The notes under the pieces: model-generated
Told to the model about the DNA's origin: nothing
What the model saw: only the letters and a program-made list of their open reading frames with translations
The model's database searches: none
Translations under genes and position numbers: made by a program
In this document: positions 8,952-19,745 of the stretch, piece by piece
How the letters are laid out: every line of letters starts with the position of its first letter
Numbering within the stretch: position 1 is the stretch's first letter
NCBI GenBank assembly: GCA_025716815.1
Contig: JAIXMN010000001.1
Coordinates: 1,488,001 to 1,552,000, forward strand
DNA: 64,000 nucleotides
Source: Dichotomocladium elegans
Lineage: Eukaryota; Mucoromycota; Mucoromycetes; Mucorales; Lichtheimiaceae
Direction: 5' to 3'

Positions 8952-11900
8952 CGCGATAACAAAATCCACTCACGTCGCCACTCTCATATCCCTACAACAT
9001 TATCAAGCACTTGCCATTTGCAACGGAAAGTTACGCAAACAAACACATCTTTTCTTCTTTTCCAGCAACTTCGTTATATATCTTTTCAAACACTATCGAA
9101 CCATTATTCCCCCAACCTTCCCCCGGATACTTTCGCCTTTTCCTTACTTGCATGTAATCATTCTTTTTTCTACCTTTCTTCGCCACCCTTTCTTCCCCCA
9201 GCTGTTGTATAAAATGTACACCGTAGTTTAATAAACATCATGGTCATATATGCTTTTACATGTTATTCACTCGTGGCGACCAAACACGAGCATAAACCCT
9301 ATTTATCAAAGTATTGCTAGAAATTAAGTTTTCTGAAGCAAAAGTCCCATATTGCTGTTATAGCAGCAATCGTTGGAGTTCCGGTACTTTGGAAGCTTTG
9401 TTGCCATCCAAAATGTTGGTTCAAAATAAAATACCCATGTTGTTTTTGACGATTTACCAGGAACTGATGTAGAAAGATGAATGCTTCCCACTTTGGGATG
9501 AAGTATTGTATATATATATATATATATATGTATGCGACTGTTGCTCCTCCTCCCACAATAAAGAATGCTTCACTCCCCACAATTGACGGCGGAACGCGGG
9601 AAGATTTTTTGTCCCAAGTATATAGACTCCGAACGGAACTGCCTATATTAGGCACAGCAGCTTTTGTAATGTAACCTGCTTCATGCATTCTTACTGCTCA
9701 AGTTGGTAAGGAAAGCAAGAGTTGCCACAGAAGAAGGGCTAGTAAGTTCTTTAGGAGTCGGGAAGGTGATGGGGGGCGGAGTAAATTAGAGTAGTAGGTT
9801 CTTTTCTACATGGATTCATCGAGCTCATCAATATGGCCTCGTCGCTTCCCCCCTACGGAAGAAATTCCATTTGCAAGTGGAGATTCCAGGTTCTGGAGCC
9901 ATTTCAAATGTGATGATGCACCATATCCTTGTCCCCATCTCCAGTAATTACTGTTGCTTAATCGTCAACGAATTCTTTTATCCAGCACTAGATGTATCAG
10001 GACAAACTTGTTGGATAAAATGCAGTAAAAAGATTACATGGATATTCTTTTTCAAGCAAGGGGAGCAAGTATTCCTTCTTGCAGTTCCATTAACAAGAGT
10101 AGTGTATGGGTTAAATCCAGAGCAAAATGAGAGGGAGATCCGTCGTTCATGGTTTTGCTTATGTACAGAGATGCATTTCACAGATGCAGACAATAGGTCA
10201 CCATTAAAAATAATCACTCTTCCTTAGCTAGGTGGAGCGCTGCTACTGCCAATCTACTTCGCATATGCTGTAATGATCTTTGCCAAAACGTGTAAGCAAC
10301 CATTTTTGCATAAAAGTATGAAGATATCTGCTTGTACGTGATCCAGGTTGCTACAAGCACGAAATGCCAGCATGCGAGCGAACAGCAGAAGGAGATATAT
10401 GTTCCACTGCTTCATCGAAAGGTTATTTGTGTAACAAAACAGACCCTGCTGTCAAAAGATTTTATATTGGTTCTGAGGATGGATTGTGTAACTACATCTG
10501 CAAGACAAAAGGTGGTCCCATAATCTTTCAGGTGCTTTGAAGTAGAATGCTCATTTTCGTTACCGGGATTATAATACAAATATCAATCGCATATCTCATA
10601 AAATGCATCCACGTTTTTGTTGGACTCTTAAAAATCCACCATGATCATGTCTTGTGTCCTTGTTTGATGCATCTTATCATGGCCAGTACGATAACTGTGC
10701 TGGCTCCTGGTGAGGTACGTAGCACAGACCACTATAACGCTGACGAAGAAATGAAAATCAATCGCTCAGTTCGCATTAATATGTTTCACATCCCCAGACA
10801 AATGCATTTAATCGAACCTAACATTAGATAAAGGCTCAAAAGAAAAATAGAGCTAAACCATTGGGTTTGGATTGACCGAATGGCGGCGGATCTGTGCGTA
10901 TGATGGATAGTTCCTCTTCCCAGACCTCGTTACTGTGTGTAACGTGAGACTGCAGAAACTGGAAAAGCAAGAGCGCAACACATGCCTCACATCAGATGTT
11001 ATTCAGGTGTAAGTCTTGCCATAGAAGTATTAAGGTTAAGGCTTGTCCCAATGATGGTTAATTTTAGCTATCGCACCACGAGGAGTCTGTGTGTCGGCAT
11101 CATCTTCTCCCACAAGGCCCTGCCCACCGATATCATTATGAAAGTTCGACTGTATACTTTCTTTCGAAGGATGGGTAGTGCTGGTGCACAATATGCAAAA
11201 GCTTACAAATGGATGAGTATTAAAGATGGAGTACAACTTAACTATCTCCTACAGACAGCAACGAGCGAAGATTCTGGGATGAATTAGTTTCCTTTCGTAG
11301 AGCCAGAAATGTAAATTTCTGCAGTTGCACCAATTTTTTACACGAAGCACAAACTTCGGCTTCGCCTTTCTTCAGTATTACTCCTGAATGCTGGTTATTG
11401 CAGAGCGGCTATTCTAGTTTGCTATGCACGTGGCCCTCTAAGTAGAAATACATTCCGTCCACTGATGACGCTGACCATTTTCTGTTATACGATAGCGATA
11501 TTGAATAAATGGAACTGCCTAAAATCAGACGTTAGGAGCTAAATGATAACGTATATCAAGCGACAATAGGATCCTCACCGCCCGCGACTGTAGCTTACTT
11601 CAATCACTGCCCGCCGTCCTCAACTAAATTTTGGACTAGAGTGCTCGAGGCCACTTAGGAATAGGGTGGTATCGGTCAATATCATAACCCCACACCACTT
11701 TTTTTTCGAACTGATTTTGAGCCCCTATTTGATCGAGATGTCTTATTGCCCTTAGTTTATAATCTGATGAGAATTTCATTTGTGTGTTTGACATACCAAT
11801 GGCTTTCTCTTAATAGGAATCATTTTCAGCAAGAACCCGATTGCTACGATTGGTCAATGAGCGACAAATCCGCATGGGCCACACTACAATATCAGGTTAT

Positions 11901-13253
11901 CATGTACCAGCTTCTTATGTATCACTGTAAAGATACTCGCTTTTAGTAGCAAGCGTGATTAACAGAAACATGTAATCTAAAAAAAATCAGTCAGTCAACG
12001 TTTCCTACCATAAACGGGGAACCAATATGAGAGTCCTTCGGATTATAACTCCATCAGAAGACATCAAGCCTTGTCGACAATGAGTTCGTATTCCCCTTAA
12101 TGACGCCGAGTTGGACCAAATAACGACTCGTGACTATGGCAGAATCCTTCGTTTAAAAGCATGGGCGTCGAGCACGTGTATCTGGTGGCAGCACATAGAG
12201 AAACGCAACGGCCATAATAAGAGAGATACTGCATCTCGCTCGTAATGGAAAAGAAATAAGTCCCACTCTGCCTCAAGTTTGCTTAGGCCCATAAATCATA
12301 GTAATCGTTGAGATGGATGGAATTACTGGTACGTACATACAAGTTGTAATGGTAAAGATTTTGTCTGTCCCAGTTCTTTGCCGATACTCCGTTTCCGAAA
12401 TTATGTAATGTTAATGTGGCATTCCGCATATCCTGTGTCTCGAGCATTATACGTCTTTGCACATTCTTTTAATAAATTCCGCTACATCTGATTGTCATAT
12501 TCCGTTTTGATATGCCTGAGTCGTTTAATACCCTTGCTGGTGCTAGTGCATAAGTTCTTCTCACGCTTCAGCAAACTGATTGTGTACATTTTTGAAAGAT
12601 CTGGTTATGTAATCTGCTTATCTTAGTCTAGGTATATATTCAGTAATTTGAAGAACTCAACGATATAAGCCTGATTATCGCTTCCTGTTATCAGGACATA
12701 ATATGCAGGCGATATTCTCGTTTATAGAAGGTTTGCTACTCAGAGAATTTTCAGAGTAGCCATTCATGAGCCTGGTAAATTTTGGCTTTACATCATCGGT
12801 GAACTGCGATTATGAAGACGTTACTGTCGCACAAAAGGATCTAATTAGTCGCGACAAGATGACAACCTGTGAAATACGCAAACGGGTATAGGTAAATGTG
12901 GTGATATCAAGTTTTATGACGGTACAAACTCCATGGGGTGACTTTTGTCGGCTCGGGCAGAAGGGCAAACTCTCTTATACGCGGTGATAGTGCGTGCGGT
13001 GCTAGACAAGATATCACATTATGTGAGTAATCAATAAAACAGCTTTCACACGCGGGGTAGAATATTGCAGTTGACCCCGCATAAACCTTCTCGCCCACAG
13101 TCACCTGCCGAACTGCTTCGGTGTCGCACTATTTTTCATGTGAAAGCGAGAGCGCAACCAGTACGAGAGAAGAGTGAGGGGGGAGCCCTAATCCTGCTCT
13201 CTTTCATTATTTTCCTTTTCATCTGCAGAAGACATCCCTCCATCTAGACTACA
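8952..13253. other. Gene-poor region of 4.3 kb
   Basis: No open frame here has a recognisable domain or convincing splice partners. The sequence is AT-rich compared with the flanking genes. It holds a (TA)n run at 9509-9529 and otherwise looks like unique, non-coding or decayed DNA. The stretch 13130-13253 is the leader of the next gene. Confidence 0.4.
9509..9529. repeat. (TA)n microsatellite
   Basis: Perfect alternating TA run of 21 nt in the gene-poor region. Confidence 0.9.
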
Positions 13254-14014
13254 ATGGAAGCGCTTTCACGAATTGCCCTGGACCCTCAATACCACGATTT
13301 ACTCACTATTGTCAAGGGCTTTCGCAACGGTGTCGTATACGGAGCTCGGATCCGCTTTCCTCATGCACTTGTGATGGCCTTTCTTTTCAAATCCGGCTCG
13401 TATGTGATTCCGAGCTCTGCTCTTTTGTTTTTTAACCTCAAACTGCTGACCCGCGTTATGCTCCGATTCTAGTGTTATGGACAAGTTTCGATATATCTTC
13501 AGGGCGACTAAACAGCACGCTCGGAATCTGGGTGTGTTTGCAACGATTTACAAGACAGCCATGTTTGCCCAGAAGAAACTGAACGGTGGCAAGGAGGCCG
13601 GCATCCATCCGTTTATTGCCGGTTTGGTGGGAGGATATTTTGTTTTCGGTGAAAACAATGCGATTAATCAACAGGTAAAAGGGGATTGCCCCTACTTGGG
13701 AAAGAAGAGCAAGAATGGTTTGGAGGGCCGCACAGAGCTGCTGTCTTTATACTTCAAAAAACAATTAGATTGTCTTGTACATCTTTGCCCGCGTATTCCT
13801 TGCGACAGTGAAGCTGCCTGTCAAGCGGCAGATCATCGATGCTCCCCAACACACCTATCCTTTGTTTGCGGCCGTGTGCTGGGGCCTGGTCATGTATCTA
13901 TTCAAGCATGATGCTGACGTCCTCCAGCCCTCACTCCGAGCATCGATGCAGTACATTTATAAGGATTCGGATTACTGGGATTCATTGCGCACCTTGATTT
14001 GGCACAACAAATAG
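13254..14014 (+). CDS. PXMP4: Peroxisomal membrane protein 4-like (PMP24, Tim17 superfamily)
   Basis: Model join(13254..13399, 13473..13674, 13769..14014) gives 197 aa. PXMP4/PMP24 is an integral peroxisomal membrane protein related to the Tim17/22/23 fold; its substrate is not well defined. Visible landmarks are the N-terminal LLTIVKGFRNGVVYGARIRFPHALVM, the junction FKSGSVMDKFRYIF across intron 1, then ATKQHARNLGVFATIYKT, the Gly-rich HPFIAGLVGGYFVFGENNAINQQ, and the third-exon block LYIFARVFLATVKLPVKR. It ends with YPLFAAVCWGLVMYLF and a charged tail. The Gly-rich membrane segments and the GYFVFGENNAINQQ signature are characteristic of the family. Both introns are GT-AG and phase-consistent. 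The symbol is given by animal homology; fungi often leave it unnamed. Confidence 0.9.
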
Positions 14015-15344
14015 AGCAGAGCGTTAGAGAATACCTAAATAAAAATAAAGTATAACATTTCATGTTCTTTTTCTCTTTTGTATGCATGCGGGAAGTCTAT
14101 AGCTTTTTTTCACTGTTTACGCCATTATGAATTGGATTTCTACTAGAATGTCCTAATAGAGTAGAGTGAATCTCGCCATCTTTTCCACTTTCACTTTGTA
14201 TTTCTCTCCTCTGCTGTGCTGTTGCTAGGGCACTGATAATTATGGTTACGCTGCACTTGCACATACAGGACTACTCTGACAAAATGAATCCTCGGATGGC
14301 TCATTTAGTGAGCGTTCAAGCGCGCAGCCAACATAGGTATCAACAAAAATATAACAATGTTGCGCGCAACACTCATCTCTCCGATTCTGGTAGAATGATT
14401 TTTTTTGAAGTTGAATGATACAACAGCTACATTGCCTTCTTTCGCGAATATGAAGCGGTTTTCGGCGGCCAAGTGGGTCTCTACTACCCACATATTTCTT
14501 TTGCTCTCCGGCAACTCACACGACAGGCCTTTGTTTGTTTTCCCGCTTTATAGCTGTTTGGATTGCGGAAGAAATGGAGTCTAGCGAAATCAACATCGAT
14601 GCTAGCTGACCGACAGCAACATCTTTTTTTTTGATACCTGTGAAACATGTTTTCGCAATCTTGAAGATGGCAGCCGATACAAACAAGCAAACCTCCACGG
14701 TCTGGGTTCGGATGGAACGTTTCCGTATCCTGCTTCAAAAATGCTTTCAAGCTATCCGAGAATACTGGCGTCAATGCGACAGATGACAAAACGTGCTTTT
14801 CAGTACGTACTTTACTTTCAAAAATAAATATCGTACAAAGTACAAAGAAATGACGCATAGGATTGTATAAAATCCTCGTATCAGTAGGTAAAAAAAATTC
14901 ACAGAGATATTGGGAGCAATAAAGAAATCGTTTGTCAACAAAGCATATTGATCCCTTTATCTTACATCCTCGGCCACGGGGTTAGTCAGATATTGCCCCA
15001 GCGGTGGTGACTGGGGCGGAGGAACAGGAGGGGGGAGCAACAACAGAAGCGGAGGGACAATCAACGGTATATGCGGGTGGCCGGCGACGTCTTCGCTGGG
15101 CAAATCGACCGCACGACAAAATGACCCCGGAGGAGTCCGGTATCTGTCCCACTCCCTTCCATGATCTTGGGTACGGGTAAGATTGGTCAATCCAGAAACA
15201 GCAACGAGTGTCGGTCACGGATAAAAATAAAACAAGACGATAGCATATAAATTCATACCGGGTAAGGCCATAGAAGAAAGGCTGAGGATGGATTTGATAA
15301 AGAAGGGTCCTCTCAGAAAGCCCGTTATTTATAAGCATCCAAGG
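14015..15344. other. Unresolved block, possible unannotated exons
   Basis: Several short frames on both strands look coding but cannot be joined with confidence. On plus: a block around 14430-14530 reads FFREYEAVFGGQVGLYYPH. A CxxC-containing block around 14630-14800 (DTCETCFRNLEDGSRYK) is followed by a GTACGT donor at about 14803. An acidic block lies at 14992-15178. Overlapping minus frames at 14484-14858 and 14957-15190 are also open, so the coding strand is not settled. I recognise no family. Confidence 0.3.
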
Positions 15345-15648
15345 TGGACAAGCCCTTCCATGGATGGGACAAAAGTAATATTTCCAGCTTGTATAATATT
15401 GTACCTGCTGTAGTCTTGTAAGTCTACCCTTATTGATCTTCCGACAATGAGCTACTCCCTTAAAAAGCGCAGGATTCTTTGTTTAAGAAATAGCAGCTAT
15501 CCGTACTCTTGCGCTTGTAGTTCTCATTGTTGGAGTCGTCATGATCGTCCCTGCTACTGTTGTCCTTTCACGGGCGAAGTCAATGACAACCACCCACCAC
15601 AGTATGGATATATCCAAAATCAAATCAAGGGCATTTCTCGAAGAATAA
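15345..15648 (+). CDS. Possible 3' exons of an unknown membrane protein
   Basis: Two segments join in frame as 15345-15375 and 15494-15648, with a GT donor at 15376 and a TAG acceptor at 15491-15493. The second carries a clear transmembrane helix (TLALVVLIVGVVMIVPATVV) followed by a basic, hydrophilic tail that ends at TAA 15646-15648. The first reads VDKPFHGWDK. Upstream exons probably lie in 14.2-15.2 kb, but I could not find a single phase-consistent set. No family is recognised. The minus strand is partly open over the same DNA, so this could be fortuitous. Confidence 0.3.
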
Positions 15649-15649
15649 G

Positions 15650-16725
15650 CCTGGTAGTCTCTGACGGAAGTATCGTTGTCTGAGAATCCATAATCGCCAA
15701 CGAGGTAAACCGATTCAGACTTTGGGTGGTCTTGTTTGTAATTTTGGGACCAAAGACGTCGCGCGAAGGATTATGGTGGTTGGTCTGGACTATGTCCTCA
15801 CTTTCAAGGGATGTTGCGTATGCAGCTTTGATGTTGCTATTGATAACTCTCAATCCTGCAACGTGGAATGTGTCGCAGTCTTCCTCCACCCGTCTAATAG
15901 CAGTTGTAAGAGCACATACCTTCTGATGCACTAGTTTGGACCATGATATGCTGCGTTTCATATTAATATGGAATCCAGACTTACTAAAAAACACATAGTT
16001 TTTTCTAAAGTCAATGTCTGTCGTGTCCCATCTGCGCACCCAGTTAAGGCGCTCTTGAATCATTTGCATCGCTATTTCTGTCTACAGGCTGAAACCGAGC
16101 CATTATCAATGACAAGTTACATACATTTTTTTTATAAATCGGTGGAGCGTCGTTTAAGATACTTTGAGGCCCTCAAATCCCTGGAGCAGTTGCTCCATCA
16201 GTTCCTCTAGGATAGTGGATGGATTCTCATTAACGTATTCTAAAATAACGCTCTTGTGCTCTTCATTGAGAATACGCGAACGATCCCTCGCGTTAAGTTT
16301 CTTAAAGATACAGTCAGGGTCTTTCTCGTACTGTAATGCCATTGCTAGGCTAAATAAACATGGATTTCTAGCTGCTTTGCAGCAGTTGATGCACTCAAGA
16401 CCTTGTCAAACATCGATATGAAAGATTTGACCTAATTTTGGTCATTGTACTCTCTGTACCTGCGCTTGATCCCTGCTTATTTCATCCGAATGTCTGCATC
16501 CTTTCGCTTGGGAATGTGCGTAGTTATAAGTTCAGAGTTATCTTTACAAGGTATGCTACGCAGATATTCAGTGGGATAACAAATGGATTGCAGAGAGTAC
16601 ATTTCCTCATCAAAGACATGCCCTTGCTCATTGTAAAAAATAGAATGTTTATTTCAGAATGAACAATGTATAAAAGAGAAGGCTTCTTTTGTGCGACATC
16701 TTTCTGTGTATGCATACGGCATTTG
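15650..16725 (-). mobile_element. Tc1/mariner-type DNA transposon relic, copy 1
   Basis: The minus strand carries broken pieces of a Tc1/mariner-like DDE transposase of the sort that is abundant in Mucorales. A helix-turn-helix region lies near 16154-16342 (LEELMEQLLQGFEGLKVS), followed by ERLNWVRRWDTTDIDFRKN and FHINMKRSISWSK in the catalytic half near 16069-15900. It is not functional. Relative to copy 2 there is a Lys-to-stop change directly after GLKVS, and the strand that should carry the first catalytic Asp (usually DESGFH) reads SKSGFH. The C-terminal half is out of register. Homology to copy 2 extends upstream to about 16725. Terminal inverted repeats were not identified, so the borders are approximate. 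Confidence 0.8.
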
Positions 16726-17706
16726 ACTTTTGATATTGGAAAATAGTATAACGTTTGCATGTCGATAAGTATGGCCTAAAGAACCCACTTGACGACTAAC
16801 AGACATACATCAAAGGAGCTCAAAAATGAACGGATTAACGGCTTACAAGCTGGACATGCAGCAACCTGAAAATAGACTAAAGCCAGAATGAGAATTGCCA
16901 GGTTCACCAGGACGAGAGAGTGATACCTTTTTCTTCGCTTGACAATAAGGAGAATACTCTGGTAAAAACATACATAGATATATATATATATCCGTATACA
17001 CACCATATAGGTTGGCGCTTGCTGACTATCTCCAGCCTTCACCATCGCAGCCATGGCTGGGACAGAATGATATACGGCATGAATAGACAGAAATGGATTG
17101 CTCCCATCTTATTTTATATCGAAGTTAAAGAATCACTACGACACTATGTCTCTTCACTCTGCGACGCATCCATGACACATTCTTTACCCTTATTTGTCCT
17201 CCTATTTCCCTTTATTGTATGCCGCGATGTTGCTGTACTATAAAATTTAATCTAAAATGAATAGGCTGGATGCATAAAGCTTACCGATGTTTATAACCAG
17301 AACCATCTCCGCTATGGGATAATCCATTTATGTGTAAAGTAAAAGATCTTCTTGGATATGTATTCTCTGTAGACATGCTGCATCGTATCATCGTTTGCCA
17401 TGTTAATGCTTCCATTGTTGCCTTATCACGTATGTCTCGAATTTTGTACAACGTCAAACAGGGCAACCAGATCTGGGTTAAATAAAGTTGCTCCTGTTCT
17501 TGATTTCATTCGCCGACAATTTTTCGCAACGCGGCCAGCGGGCCCAGCCCAGCTCGGCGCGGTTTGGGGATGGCGTAGACGAGCAGTAGGGCCCAGAGGA
17601 CTTTGGAACTTCCCTTTCTACGGGTAATGTAACCATCCATCCATCCACCCATCCATCCAGGACAAACTATTAATGCGGTGGAAATCGGCCCTTTTGTAGT
17701 ATCGTC
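16726..17706. other. Intergenic, RPL34 upstream region
   Basis: No gene recognised. It includes a short (TA)n tract near 16976-16992 and a CCAT/CCAC tandem repeat at about 17633-17662, just upstream of the RPL34 start. Confidence 0.4.
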
Positions 17707-18191
17707 ATGGCTCAACGTCTTACCTACAGACGCCGTCTTTCGTACAACACCCGTTCCAACCTTGTCAAGGTCGTGAAGACCCCTGGTAATTAATTATAAA
17801 ATGTCATCAATCCCCTTATTGCTATGGATGTCTGACATCGGATGGTCCTTCGATATCTGGGACTCCTTTTTTAGGTGGCAAGCTTGTGTACCAGTACCAG
17901 AAGAAGAGCGTCAAGGCTCCCCGCTGCGGTGATTGCGGTGTCGCTCTCCAGGGTGTAAGTTTGAAACGGTTGAATTGAAAGCATGGCTTTTGCTTAATCG
18001 CTCCTGTTTTACAGCTTAAGGCTATCCGTGCCCGCAAATTGGCTCGCGTCTCCAAGAGTGAGAAGAGCGTCAGCCGTGCCTACGGTGGCTCCCGCTGCTC
18101 TCACTGCGTCCGCAGCCGTATTGTCCGTGCCTTCCTTGTCGAGGAGCAAAAGATCGTCAAGAAGGTCCTCAAGGCCCAGCAGAAGAAATAG
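17707..18191 (+). CDS. RPL34: 60S ribosomal protein L34 (eL34)
   Basis: Large-subunit ribosomal protein. Model join(17707..17785, 17875..17954, 18015..18191) gives 111 aa, close to other fungal eL34 proteins. The N-terminus [18 protein letters not shown] is diagnostic. Exon 2 carries [20 protein letters not shown] and exon 3 [21 protein letters not shown] with a Lys-rich end. Two CxxC pairs (CGDC and CSHC) form the possible metal site. Both introns (89 and 60 nt) are GT-AG; the first acceptor follows a T run. The base composition is clearly higher in C at third positions than in the flanking DNA, as expected for a highly expressed gene. A CCAT repeat lies immediately upstream. Confidence 0.96.
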
Positions 18192-19745
18192 ATTAGAGCG
18201 TCGATTGATTGATAAAAAACGACCCTGCAAATCTAATACCGTGTATTTGTGTGTATGAATATATGAATGTGTATGTGACAGTGGGGGGAAAGGTACTTTT
18301 GGTAATACGATGCACATGATCGCCGGTAAGAGATTATCTTTTACTGTAACATCTGTGTCAATGGAAAGGAGATGAGGGGGGAAAGGGGTGTTCTGCATTG
18401 TGATACAATCTGCTCATAGACCACCATTGGGGAGCCTATGACCGCGTACCACCAGGGAGTCTGACCCCGTCCATCTGCAAACCCATTTGTACGACACTGC
18501 GCGCATTGAGATATAAACCCCACAGTTCTGCTCACGATGGATAGTCAATGGATGGCGCAAATGATTTAGAGAATATCGCTTTATTCATTGGTGCTTGACA
18601 TTCGCCGTATGCAGAAGTACAAACGCTACTATTTGTAGATCTCAGTCATAATGCTTGCTAGGCTGTTGCAGAATGAAGGCCGAGCCATTGGCACGTGTGG
18701 CCATCGCCACAGTCTGTGCACGGATTGATATAAATCCTCTGCGTGCATACCCCTAACAATGTGTTTATAGCAATGTCCATGATATTATAAGTAGCATCGA
18801 GTTGAAAGGGATCAATGTTTTAGACCATTTGATTTATGTGGCCGAGGAGATATCTTTTATTAATGACGCTAATATCATCCCTGTCTTCTACTAGATCAGC
18901 ATTGACTTTAACCTCTGGTCCTTCGAGATTCGAATATATTCTGCCCAGGAGATTCCTTCAACTGCTGCTGGTAACGATCTTGGGATGTATATAGCTGTGT
19001 TGTCAAGGCACAAACATGCACGGCAAATCGCTGCTGCGGTTCATGAAGATATACACTCCCTTTCAATACGCCTAGAGTGCAATTCGATGACATGACCGCG
19101 TGCTCTGTAAAGCAAGTCGCAACTGATCCAAAGTTTGTTCTGGTTCGCATCTTACGAATAACGATTACATAGCCTATTTCTCTTACATTTCAGGATCTAC
19201 ATATCTCTTTTCAATGGGATCGTATACTCTTTAATACTTCCCCTGTTTGTTTTACTCCTTATCGTTATTGGCGCTAGATTATTTTTGGTTGATTAGGTGT
19301 TATGAACATCACAGTTAAGGAAAACAAGAATTTTGTTACTCGTTCTACATACATCATGTGTATCCATAGTATCATATCACCCGATTAACCTTTGTATTAA
19401 AAGGCTGCTAGACGTCAGAAAGTCAGTGTTGAGGCTTCTCTTACAATGTTGTTTATTATGTAGTAATGTATAGCGTAACCATTTCATCTGAATGCTGTTT
19501 CTGTGCGGAAGTTCTCCGTAGATCTGATCCAGTATTCGCAACCGCTGTTCCCGTAAATTGTCTATAGATTGGATGTGTTTCGTGGCGGCGACGAACCTGA
19601 GAAAGAGGGCAGGTTGATTGGATAATGGGTTTATGGCGTCGGTGAAAAAAGTTTACTATTTTGTGTGCGTGAGGGCGCTGTTCCTTTCGAGCGCAAGTTC
19701 GCAGATCACCTTTTTTTCTTCAATTGCTTAGCACCCACTACGTGA
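18192..19745. other. Intergenic, no gene seen
   Basis: The RPL34 3' region, then AT-rich unique sequence. No open frame shows a recognisable domain. The last 100 nt before 19746 are probably leader of the NDT80-like gene. Confidence 0.4.

Noticed and set aside
9871..10227. 118-codon open frame in the gene-poor region
   Set aside because: AT-rich, no recognisable domain, and no flanking promoter or splice features.
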